Origin: Cyprinodon diabolis
Lineage: Eukaryota; Chordata; Actinopteri; Cyprinodontiformes; Cyprinodontidae
Reading direction: 5' to 3'
NCBI GenBank assembly: GCA_030533445.1
Contig: CM060081.1
Coordinates: forward strand, 16,209,655 to 16,273,654
Length of the DNA stretch: 64,000 nucleotides
Shown in pieces: positions 38,831 to 50,545 of the stretch. How positions within the stretch are numbered: position 1 is the first letter of the stretch; every line of letters starts with the position of its first letter. The notes under the pieces were generated by a model. That model ran no database searches. It worked only from the letters and a program-made list of their open reading frames with translations, and had not been told where the DNA came from. Both the position numbers and the translations under genes were made by a program.

Positions 38831-40851
38831 ATGTGAGCAGCTATATTTAGTGGTGTCAACTTGCTGGGGTTAGTATACTGAAAAGAAAATAGCTCTAAAC
38901 TCTGCTCCTGTGCCACAAAAAAAAACTGCTTATCAGGGTGAAAAGAGTTTCCCTAATCTGGTTAGACTCATTTCTGGTTCTCTTCTCCACTTGTTTAAAC
39001 AAAATTATGCTTATTTCTTAATGCAACCTACTTGTTTCCTATTTTTTTTTCAGTCCTCCAAAAATCCTTGAATTGTCCAGGTTAATTTGATATTTTACAT
39101 CTAGCTTATTCTCTGACAAGTCACGTTTCCCTGCCAGTGGAGATGGCAGCTAGCTGTAAATAGTCTGATGCCCCTGAGCCTTTAACAGATTCTGGGTATA
39201 ATGTTGGCTGTTTTTTTTTTTCCTCCTGTTTTTGAACCAGCCTCCTGTCAGGAGCCGGTTCATCCACTCTGACAGCACCTCGTTGAGATTCAGGCAGTAT
39301 ATGTGCGTCTACGAGCCTCTGCAGCCTGCAGTTACCCATAACATTTTTTTTTTTCAGACCCACAAACAGAAATGTTGATGGGTATTTCATCCTCATTCTA
39401 ACTTAAGGGAAGTTGAGAATAAGTCATTCTGAATCATGATATATCTATTCATTGACACTACTGTAGATTTCTTGTTTTGTTTCATTTTTTGTTGTTTTTA
39501 TTTATTTTCTATTTTTATAAAACCCAAAACCTGATTTCATAACATTGATTAAACAACAATTTCAATGTTTGTTTGTTTTTTTGTATATTTGCTGTATAGT
39601 GCAATTTAAGTATATAGAAACAGTAGATGAAGATTGGTTGGTGGCAGAGGACCTGAGCTATAGCAAATACCAGGTAATGAGCAGAAAAGCGAGAGAGAAA
39701 CCATGTACCATATGGGAAAAGAGCTCAGTGAGGAGAATACTCTATGAAATATTCTGCTTGGTGAACATACAATAGGATCTAACAGTGCATGGCTGTCACC
39801 AGGGAGCCTGAGAGCCACGCATGTTGAAATACAGAGACATAAATGCAGGAACACTCACTCGTGAGGGAATGTAAGAATTAGAAACTAAGATCTCATCCCC
39901 CTGTTGTAAAAAAGGTCTCATGCAGTGGACTTATTTTTCCTGCTTTGTCAGTCAAAAATATTACCTAAACATATTTAAAGTATGTATTGAAAAAGATCTT
40001 AACATGACAAGTTGTTCGATCCCCATGTGTAAAATCACTGGGGAGATCCTTAAGAGGACCTTTGTGGAAAAGACCTATGCTCTATCAATGGCGGATCGAC
40101 CTAACTGGGTGAAAAAACACATAATTTGGTTAAATTGGAGATGGAGGCTTGAAATGACGTAGAGGAAACAACTACAGTACCCCACCATTTTGTTTTTTGT
40201 TTTTTTCTACAGTAACTGCTAATTATCTGAATCCAGCAAGATGTATTTGGAGGCTAGTAGTTAACATTGTTTTGTAATAAAGACAAAATAGTGTGTATTC
40301 TGTGAGATATCGTGGTCCTATGGAGAAAAAGGGATACACAAGTAGTGAAAGTTTTAAAAAGGACCACCTAAGCCTGTCAAAATGAAAAATTTCATTGGAT
40401 GATAAATTGTCCCAGAAATTATTGCAATAAATAATAATGTCGTCATCCTGAGTGAATCCAAAGTGAGTGCACGCTGCAGTTTTCATAGCTGACTTTGGAA
40501 CCAATTCCATCTCTGTCTCTACATTTCTCTGCCTTGCTAGTTCTCAGTCACTTGGCTCTATCACTGGCTGTGCTGAAGAAATGATTTAGGGAGCAGTGAG
40601 TGGCAACCAATGAATCAAAGTGAAGCCTTTTGTCATCCCGAGACTTAAGTATAGAGAAAGGCAGTCACAACCAAAAAAAAAAAATCACGCATGAAAATGT
40701 AAATTATTCTCTTTAATGTTCATTAATCACCTTTTGGCAATTATAGCAATAGACTTTGAAATAAGATTACTAGACAATCATTAGTGCTGACCATGGATCT
40801 ACGCTGATTTCTAAACTAACTTATGGTTTGGTTTTGTTTGAATATAAAGAG

Positions 40852-41266
40852 TGTCAGGATTGGGTTGAGGTTTGTGGACCCAAATGCAGAGGCAGGGAGG
40901 CAGAGGTGAGTTTCTTGATGATTTAATGAAGTGTAAACAAACAATTGAGGCAGGAATCCAAAAATCAAAACATGAAAGAAGTCCAAACTAAACAGAAACC
41001 AAGAAGACATCACGGGGAAAACTATCACGACGAGGAAGACTGATAGAGACGGAGTTGGAGCAAGTTAGACAAGGAACCAGCACTGAAGAATTGCATAGAG
41101 AGAGTATTTATGGGAGACTGAACAAAGAGAGGACTAACAACCAGATTGGGAGCAGGTTTGAACAGAGCAGAACAGGAAAGGAGCTAGGGAAAAAGGAGAA
41201 CACAAGAGGGCAGCAGAGGGCAACAAATAAACCAAAATAAAAGATAACAGAACCAAGACTCTGACA
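40852..41266 (+). mobile_element. short non-autonomous element with TGTCAG/CTGACA ends (415 bp)
   Basis: It begins TGTCAGGATTGGG and ends CAAGACTCTGACA, giving short inverted ends. AAGAG flanks both sides (40847-40851 and 41267-41271), consistent with a 5-bp target duplication. The interior is purine-rich and non-coding. Its first 190 bp match the edge-truncated copy at 1-170. No transposase is encoded; it would need to be mobilised in trans. Confidence 0.65.
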
Positions 41267-41282
41267 AAGAGACAATTGTGTC

Positions 41283-41375
41283 TTCATCCATCCTTCCTTC
41301 CACTTATCTGTCAGGGTCACAGTGGGGCTGGTGCGTGGTGCCTATCTTCAGCAGTCTATGGGCAACAAGTGAAAA
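41283..41375 (-). repeat. truncated SINE/LINE 3' tail (CATCCATCC family)
   Basis: CATCCATCCTTCCTTCCACT, then GTGGGGCTGGTGCGTGG and CAGCAGTCTATGGGCAACAA. It shares its block order with 5333-5455. It lies 12 bp after the target duplication of the preceding element. Confidence 0.45.
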
Positions 41376-44091
41376 AAAAGATTTATCCAAAATTGCATGA
41401 GGCTATTAGGCAGTTGCTGCAGACCCTTGATGTCCAGTTCAACTACATCTCAAAAGTGGTTTAGTGAGAGATCTGGGTTTTTTTGTTTGTTTTTTGATCA
41501 GCCAAAGCAGCACTATTAACTCATAGTTATAATCAAGAAAACATATTTTGACTAAAATTAGTAGTAAGAGTATGGGTACACTTTAGTGGTAGACAGGTCC
41601 AGGACATGTCCAACCATAAATTTTATAGGCTCAAGCGTTTAAACAAAGTTTGATTGGATCTAAAGCGATTGGATCAAAATGTGAAGAAAAATTATCTCCA
41701 GACAAGTAAACCACTAGAAGCAGCTGCAATTATTGACATAAGGCTGTATGGCTCCATGCTTTAATTGTGTTTAGAAAGTCCAACACTACATCTAATTGTT
41801 GCCACAGAATGGCATGCTTCTTGCACCAGACAAGATTCCTCGAATTTGTTATTGCTTACTATTGATGACCTTGTCCGTATCATAGTCTCAGTGCATTGTT
41901 CTTAGCTGGCAGGATCTGTACCTGGTGTATAAACTTAATCTTACTAAAGGTTATTCTGCATAATTTGTTTGCAATGTGTGGTTCTTTCAGCTAATGTTCC
42001 CATTCTGTCAGAATAAACTTCTGTGTCCATTCTTTGGTATCAATACGTAATCCATTCACTTGATATTCTTCACAGATCATTCATAGAAAAAAAATACTAT
42101 TCTCGCATTTACCTTGTTGTAGAGGAAACCACTGGAATAATAAGGGAGCCCTGTTATTTACTATGACTTTATAAATTGAATGCTAACTGCTCATTCTGGT
42201 TGTAAACAAAGGTTTTCCAAATGGATTGTAGCAAACCTTTTGGGGAAATACATAATATTTCTTTGTTTTACTCTTTCTTTTTGTTCCATTTTTATTTCTA
42301 CTTACACTTTTTATTATAAGACCCTGTTACTTGACATGATATATTGCACATACACCCAGTGAGTGAGAAATAGAGCAATTCAAGGTGTTAAAAGAAAGGA
42401 AAAAATGTCCAAAATCGATTGTGACAAAAGCACAAAATATATCAGATGTGCTTTAAACACAATATAACGATCGGTCCTCACAAAACCTGAAACCAAAGCT
42501 GCTGAAGTAAAAAGGTTATGGTTGCATAAATAGTTTAATGAGATGGTGATAGCATGTTCCGGCTTGCCGATTGCACCTGTTGGCAAAAAAGAAAAGTTAA
42601 GGTTCAAAAAGGACTAAGTAAAGACTAATAAGTGAAAAAGTTTCCTTATTTGAAAATGAACCAGTTGTTTCTGGTGCAACTAGGCCTGAGAAATCCTGAT
42701 GTCCTTCTTATCACTTTCAATAAGATTTGTTGGGTTTTAACCTTCCCTTTTACCTTTTTCTAACCTCCCAACCTCTACTTCTTTTTCTTTTTATTCATTG
42801 GAACATGGTCACTCTTTCCCCTGCGAGATAAACCTTTTATATTCTCTCCAATGATGAGAGGCATTATCCACTCATGCACTCGTTCCCATGCCCTCTCACT
42901 CCATAACTTCCCTTTGCACTTCTCCTTTTAATGGTCCTTATAAGCCCTCTCCTCACAATGACTTTTCTTCACTTTTTGTGCATTTTTTCCTTTTATTTTT
43001 GTTTTGTAAAATATCTTCCAGTCCCTTCTTTCTAACTCTTTATATCCACTTTCTTCTTCATCTTCTATCTAATTTGGAAGCAGATGTTGACTCAGACTGA
43101 TTGGAATTTAGACAGTAGAGACTTTGCAGGTGATCAGAAGTTGCATGTGCAAAACGACCAACGGCGACAAATTTTCTGGTCCAGCAGTTTTGGTGGAAAA
43201 AGCAATTAGGATTTGGAATTAGTGCTCAAATTGAATTGGAATTAAGCAGGCTCAGTTTACCTTTACATGCACACTGTTCCCCTCTCTGGACCTGAGAGTA
43301 GCCTATTATAATATCGAAGCATCCTCTGTGTTGCAATGAAGGGAAGCAGCACCAAAATGTGGTCCGCCTCATCCTTTCCCTTTACAAACATACTTGCTTA
43401 TATCTTTCAATAGAGGGTGGACTGGAAAAGTTCATTATATATTGACACAGCCCCATGTGTTGTAATTGTTTTTCTTTTTCCAGTTTTTTTCTTAGACCTC
43501 CTTCTTGTGCTTGCTTGTCAAAGTGACAAATCCTGCTTTGAAACTTAATGAAGTTTGAAATAGAATTTGAGGCTACAATTATCCTGTCCGCACGGGTTGT
43601 CAGAGGAATGATGGTGCCAACGAAACCCAATTACAGGAGCTGAGACCCCAGCTAAGCTCTCAGACCCACAGGGAGCCACAGAGTAAGCGATGAATCCAGC
43701 AGCTGCTTTGCATCTTTCCTGTTGGTGATTTGAAAGGTCGTGAAGCAAAACCAGACTTGCGTGCCCTGATGTGATTTTTGTAATTTATTTTAAATGCTTT
43801 GATGTGACGCAACCAAATTAATAAGGAACCTGCCACTAAAATCAGCCAAGATGGTTTCTGCAACTTTTTTTGTAAAGCTTACGTTGGAGAGTAAAGGAGT
43901 GAGATTTTTTTTTTAATGAATACTTTATGTAGGACTTTGTCCAACACGTGGCTATAGTTGACATGGGTTAACCCGTTTCCTTTTTTTTGCTTTTACTTAC
44001 TTTTTAAAGAACACAGAGTAATTTGTTTGCCTCGTTCGGGCTCCTAGCACATTATGTACTCGCCACACAGTTTTTACGCCAAATATAATCT

Positions 44092-44166
44092 TGCTGCGAC
44101 TGGGACTCAAACCCAGATTCTGCTAATAGTACACTCAGTAGCAACAGCCTTAAAGCTTTTCACTAT
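44092..44166 (-). other. tRNA-like T-arm: tRNA pseudogene or SINE relic
   Basis: On the minus strand CTGGGTTTGAGTCCCAG (44116-44100) forms a perfect 5-bp T stem with a 7-nt loop and includes a B-box-like GGTTTGAGTCCC. TCGCAGCA follows, like a 3' acceptor strand. I cannot find a pairing GCTGCGA or a sound A box upstream, so it is not a functional tRNA gene. Confidence 0.35.
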
Positions 44167-44494
44167 ATGAACCACAATCAGAACTTTTCTCGAGACGTTC
44201 TCGAGACGTTTCCTGTTATAGACCAGGACAGAGAGGTCCTCAGTTGTAAAATGAAAAGAAGGCAAGCCAAGAATATTTTTCATATCACCATAAGCAATTA
44301 TTCGAAATGCTTTACAGCATAAAAAGATAAAAACACCAAATAACCCTACATTATCAACACTTAGCATTACATCTGTCGTTTGTCTCAAATACATGAAAAA
44401 AAGTACTTTGGTCAGTTAAGAGCAACATTTTGGCCTACATAAAAAAAAAAAAGGCATAAGACGCATCTGCCTGCACAGAACATCATCACTGATT

Positions 44495-44560
44495 AGAAAA
44501 AAAGACATGTTGGTGGCAGCATCGTGATGTGGGGATGCTTTTTTCTTTAGCAGGGAGAAC
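44495..44560. repeat. transposase-like fragment
   Basis: GTTGGTGGCAGCATCGTGAT followed by GTGGGGATGCTTTTT would encode VGGSIVMWGCF, the block before the second catalytic Asp of Tc1-type transposases. No flanking blocks remain in frame. Confidence 0.35.
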
Positions 44561-46319
44561 AAAACAGGTCCTAATACGATCCTCCTTGGTTGGTGTTCGA
44601 ATTTGTTGTTCATATCTTTTGTTAATGTTCTTCAGTTGTTCCCACCTTAGTTCATTCTTTATTGGTGGATCTACTCTTTTATGGTGAATCTGGTCTCCAG
44701 GTTTCCCTCCGTCTCTCCCTCCCCCGGGTCTCTCTTTTCAGACGTTCCACTATTTGACTCAATTGCCACACCTGCTTGTTATTCCTTCTCCTGTCTCTCC
44801 CAGTGTTGAAGCTGTCGATTGCCATTCGCCTTTGCTGGAATCTACAATAATTTTGAACCATGCAAAAGGTCTACATTTATATGTCTGTTTCCCTAACCAA
44901 TTTTTGAAGTGACATCATCTCCTTGTTTCTCCTATCTGCTTTGGTCCTGCCAAAAACCCCTTTGAATCACATCAAAGTTGACTAAAAGAGCAGTTTAATT
45001 ACATCTGTTTGAATGAGCATTGACTGTGGGCTCAAAACAAATGTTAACAGTTCTACTTATATCTTTATGTACAAAGCATTTTCCAATTTTCTTTCTGCAT
45101 ACCGTTTTGTTCAGATGAATGTAATGGGTTTGAGACAATTTTTACAAGGCACTGCAAGCAACTTAAAATGGTTTTATTTGATACTTTTAATTTTATCTGT
45201 TACATTTTCTTTTACAGTACAGTGTGCAGTGTGTCTCTCCTATTTCCTCTCCTCCTCCAGCGAACTGACACTCCTTTTCCTCTTAGCAGCAGCAGCTGTA
45301 AATGGCTGCCTGATGGAAAGTGACATTTCCACAGAGCCATGTTAGAGAGGCGAGGTGATCTCTCCTCTTTCTAGCACAAAGTGCTCCTAATTGCCTGGTC
45401 GGATTTGCGGGCCCAGTGGACAAACTCGTGCAAATCAATAATTCTGCTCTGGGATGCAGCCCCCTCCCCCAACCCCCACTTCACCATCCACATGCTAAGA
45501 TGACACAAACAAGCACATGCATACAAATGCGTAAATGTGCCGGGAAATAATTGAAGAAGTACATAGATTCTGTCACCACATATACACAGAACTGTCAGCA
45601 AACGCTTCCTCCATCTTGCCCCTGTGCTGTGTGCCTTAAATGACAGTGTTTATCTGTGATTCCAAGACAAATGGGGAGAGAGTATCAAAGCATTAACAGC
45701 AGCCCGAATGCCATGGAAGGCTGAAATAATGGAAGGTTGAAATGCTGGAAGACTCTGTGCTGCTCATTTCTAAATGGCCTTTGCAGAGGTGAAAACTTTA
45801 CTTTGCTTTGCTTGAAACATATAGAGAACAAATAAGTGTAACTTAAAATAGGAGCTTATTTAATAGGCTTGGTGTTTGTGTTCTCATACTTTTTTCTGTA
45901 TCTGCTATGTCTGTAAAGGTTTGCTTTCCAGAACAGAAAATGTCAGAGCTATCTGAAGGGTCTGTTGGACTTGTTTGAAGTTTATAAATGAGTCATTCCC
46001 TTTGAAATTTTCTCTAAGTTCACTAATAATAATGAGGTTCTGAAGCCCTCATAAGGTTTTATTTAAAATATAAGCATTCAATATGTTTATTTGGAATGTG
46101 TGTGAGCAACATAAGGTTGTACATTATGATTAAAATGAAGGAAAATGAGAAATGCATTTCAAAATTGCTTACAATTGGTTTTTGCATTTGTATTCATTAA
46201 ATCCAGTGCAGGAGCTTCCTTAAAGAGTAATCTAATTAGTAAATTGAGCTCCCCTTTGTGTGATTTAATCTCTATAAACCCAGCTGTTCGATGAAGGGCT
46301 CAAACATTTATTTAATAAT

Positions 46320-46915
46320 ATTACTAAAAAAAACGGCATTGAACAGACTAAGACAAAGCATTGGGATGAGGGAGAAAGTTGTGGAGATGTTTAAAGCTGA
46401 GTTTGGTGTTGAAACACTATCCCAAGCTGTTCAGTCTACTTGTAGGCTGTCCGCCTACTATGCTTTCCTCTCTTTTACAAAAACTTTACTACAACTTGAA
46501 ATGGTTACTTTAAATTGCCCCTAGGAATTAATATGTGCACATTTGCAGCATGTCTCTGTGTTAACTTTTGCTGAAGTGGCAACCTTTACCCCACCTCTCC
46601 CCAACTGACTGCTGAGGATAAGCACCTCTGACTCTCCAAGGATGAGAGGGTACAGACAATGGAGAGATGTTTAATATAGCACATGGAAATAGAGCGAGTG
46701 TTGCAAAACGTTAAACCTACCAAGACATGGCTATCCACCTAAACTCTGAAGAGCATAAATCAGAAAAGTAGCCAAAAGGTCAATTTAACCCTGGAAGAGG
46801 AGCAGAGACTCATGGCTGTGATGGGAGAAAATATATGGACAGGGCAACTATTGTAGTCCACAAATTCAACCTCTATGGAAGAGTGACAGAACTATGTTAG
46901 AAGTAAATCATACGA
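46320..46915 (+). mobile_element. heavily decayed Tc1-like transposon relic
   Basis: The ordered fragments are AAAGTTGTGGAGATGTTTAA near 46374, ACCTACCAAGACATGGCTAT near 46715, CTGGAAGAGGAGCAGAGACT near 46791, and CAACCTCTATGGAAGAGTGA near 46868. They parallel the helix-turn-helix, the LPRHG block and the SGLYGRV block of Tc1-like transposase genes. There are many stops and indels and no catalytic domain. The identification is from remembered family blocks. Confidence 0.45.
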
Positions 46916-48287
46916 AATATTGTCTACACCTTGCTGCAAGCCATATAGTATATATGGCATAAAAGCTGGTCCTTAGGTTAGATAACTAAACCTTGATCTT
47001 AGATATTGATCTAAATCCTAAATGTGTTGTGGTGTAAAAAAAAAAACTAAAAAAAAAACTGACTGATTTATCTATGGAGACCACTAAGGACACTAGAAAT
47101 AAAGACATGCACCAGTATTGCTGTGTCCTGTTAGACATTAGACCTTTTTTCTGGCAATGTCTTTTTTTTCTTCTTTTATAATGCTTTATGTTACTTTTTG
47201 TTTTTTTGTTTTTTTTTATAATGACTTTGGATTATGGACTGTGTTGCTGCCAAAATTTTGATTCAAGCTTAAGACCAAACCCAGGTTCGTAGCTCAGAAT
47301 TGATTTTAAATCTTAATTAAGATGGAGACAATCCACTTATTTATATTATGGACAAACTGAAAAATGTGTACTGTGGTGATATAGACTTTAAACAAAAGTG
47401 GCTCAAGACTGGACCCCTAAGGACCCCCACAATTATTTTTTTGCACCAAGATTTATAACTGCCAAATGACACAGAGTAACCAAGGACAAGGTAATACCAC
47501 ACTTTTTTCCAATATATGGAGTGATAAATTGTGTGAAACGCAGCACTAACATTAATTTATGGCAATACAGGAGTTTAAGACCCAATGCCTTTAAGTGACA
47601 TTTAAAACTTCTATCAATGCAGCCATTGTGTTGCAATGTGGTCTTAAGGAGGGATAAAGACTGGTTGTAGCTGATGCCACAGGACCATCCTAAAAGAAAG
47701 TGAGTTACCTCAAAACAGACGGACAGATTGTCATATTCAAGCTTGACAACAATCCTCATTTGTTTGTACCTTTATTTAATTAGGAAGTACATGTGAAATC
47801 TGAAATCTCTTTGACAACCGAAGCCTTGCTGTGTTGGCAGAAGCTCAAAACTATAAAGCATGTGTGTTATACACAAACAGAATGAGACATCTATTCAAAC
47901 AAGTAGTTTTTAAAGAAAACCAGCTGCTTTCCTTTTTCATGGCATGATCTCACTAGCTTAAACTCTTTTGCATAGAAGAAAGGGCAAAAAAATGACATTT
48001 TAAATGTGAGAGGGTGGTGGAGGCATACCCCAAATGTTGAATCTACAAACAAGTGAGGGGGCTGGAAACAAACACTCTCGGGGGTTATATTAAAGGTTGT
48101 GTCAATTATTGTAGAATCATGTCATTTTTTTTAGTTTGATTCAGCAATTTTTGGTACTTAGTGTTGGTCTATCACAAAAAGTCAGTAATGAAATTAAAGC
48201 TTGTATAGAAACTGAAAATCTTAGTGGGTTAAATGCTTTTTAACAAGACTCTAAACCATCTTGCATTGCCTATCTTTCTTCACATAG

Positions 48288-48460
48288 GCTCCTCTGTGAT
48301 GCAAGTCACAGCCAGGGACTCGGATGACTCCACCACAGCTAACGGCATGGTGCGGTATCGGATCCTTTCACAGACTCCTCAAAGTCCAATTCCCAATATG
48401 TTCACCATCAACAGCGAGACGGGAGACATTGTTACTGTGGCAGCCGGCCTGGACAGGGAG
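48288..48460 (+). CDS. cdh4: cdh4 coding exon, first part of EC2
   Basis: This 173-bp exon completes the split glycine codon with GC and then encodes 57 residues, leaving in phase 0. The acceptor is CTTCACATAG and the donor is GAG|GTCAGT, a GT donor weaker than the other two. The peptide runs from [13 protein letters not shown] to AAGLDRE. DSDD corresponds to the DADD calcium-binding motif of EC2, with Ala replaced by Ser but the acidic ligands kept. [22 protein letters not shown] is near-identical to vertebrate R-cadherin. E-cadherin exon 7 is 176 bp, one codon longer in the variable loop. SSVMQ replaces the TYVMT expected from tetrapod R-cadherin; whether that is a lineage difference cannot be judged here. 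Confidence 0.95.
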
Positions 48461-50545
48461 GTCAGTAAATTTTCTCTGATTTTCTGATGTTTGCAAACTT
48501 TCATAGATTATAGGGATAACAATATTGTCCAACTTTTACTAATAATTTACGCCTCTATCATATCTATAAGTCTTTTTTTAAGAGTTTTTTTCTATGTATA
48601 CGTTTAACTAAATATATTGATAAAGAAAACCAATAAAGCCATTAACAGCATCTCCCATTAATAGCAAATGTTTTATTGAGTTCTTATCTGCAAACAAACA
48701 TGAGTTGAGGAATATTTAATGTTGGTCTCAGAGTGGAGCGAGGAGCCGAGATAATGGCTACGTAAATCCAGTACCTCTCTGCTTGTGGGGTCGCGAGAGG
48801 GTTCATTTTATCATTTTCTTTTGTCTCATTCTCGACTTATGTGCTGCTTTCTGTAGTCGCTCACCAACCCACACACCACCAACTCCACGGCACACGTCGT
48901 CCCCGCTCCATCTTCCACCGTGGGCTGCTAATGAGGGAGGTCACTTAGGTCAACTTTTGTTTATCCCAAAGCTGGGTCCGATTGCTGCTCATCTACACCG
49001 CATCTCTCTTTCTCACATACTTATATCCACAGAAGTGTGTGTTATTTTTGTCTCTGTGGTATAAGGTCCTGGTATTCAAAATTATGAAATCAGGAGGGGT
49101 TTAAACTCATGTTCTATCCATTATTAAGATATTCCCATTCGCATATCTTATTTGGATGATTTTACTGCACACATAAATCCAGTGCTGAGTGTCTCATAAT
49201 GTTTATAGGCTAAGAAGTCCCACTGGTCTCCCTTCACGTTAAACCTAGCCAGGCAAGTCTTTGGAGATTTACCAGCAGAAGACCACAGGTTTTTTGTGCC
49301 TGTTGTTTGGGAATAATTACTGTTAATAACCTAAGACTTTTTTTTATAACAGGATAAACAATACATCAGTCCTTCTTCCTTATCCAGATTTTCTATGGGG
49401 CTGGCATGGCTTAACAGTGTGGCACATATTTGCTACAATATAAATGAATCTAGCGAGTGCGTGCCAGGGCTTTGTCGCTGTTTCCAGCCTGGCTCGGCCA
49501 GCAGCCCTAGCAGCGGTTGTGAGCAAGGAAAAGCTCATTAATCTGGAAACATCAAGCCCAGTCCAGGTCCCACCTGCCTATGATCCTCTCTCTAAAACTG
49601 GGACACACCTGGGAGTTCATCCACCTGCTATCAAGGTCGTCAACATGAATGAACACTGCAAGTGCACACGCTTATGTCCTCTTTAAATGCATCCTAGCTG
49701 AGGGGGAAGGGAACTGTGAGGAAGAGCTCTGAGTAGCTAAAGTAATGTGTGTCATGCAAAGACACATACATTTCAAATAATTGTGCTGACAGGAAACACA
49801 TGGTTAAAGCCTGTGTAGCACATATATTTATATTCTGTATGCTGTCACACTCCAGCTAATCCTGCAGCACCATGCTGGCTTCTGATTGGAATATTCATGG
49901 CTTAACTAAAAGGAGATGCAGGTTAACTTGTGTTTTGGAACGTGGGGGTGAATGAAGGGTTAGACGATCATCTAAACATAGACAAAATTCAACAGATTTG
50001 CTAACACATAACCTTCCTAATGCAAAGACACTTTGGATTTAGGTTACGTGTTTGGAATTTATTTTTTTATATTTTGGCATCTATAGTCTTCCTCCTTTTA
50101 CGCTGTGTCAGCCAGTTCTTCCATTCAGTTCCAATTCTGTACCTTTCCTTCCTAAAAGCAGCATCCAAGTTCTAATAAAACACCTGCTTCTTGTTTACTA
50201 ATCAACTCTTCCGTCTTAAAGAGGCATTATGCAGTTTTCTAATGCTGCTGCCACATATGACCAAAACACTGCAGCAGTCTTCTGCTCGTTCTCGTAGCTC
50301 GCGCTCATACTCAACAACTCGTGTTTCGGTTCTCGGTTCCGTTCTATGTATCCACCAAATTGATTTTGACTATGCTTAAAGAGGACAAAATAAAATATAT
50401 TAATGCAAATTTATTATAAAATCAATAAATGTACCTTGAACAAATGAAATGCAAAATTAAATTAAATAAAATTAAATGTACAATTAAATATTTAAATGTG
50501 CTATTATTTATTTAATACATCATTAAAAATGTATATGTACCATAT

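Noticed and set aside
48233..48487. Alternative start of the EC2 exon upstream at an ATG
   Set aside because: The cadherin match begins exactly at the AG acceptor (48287/48288) and the phase fits the previous exon. The upstream part is intron.
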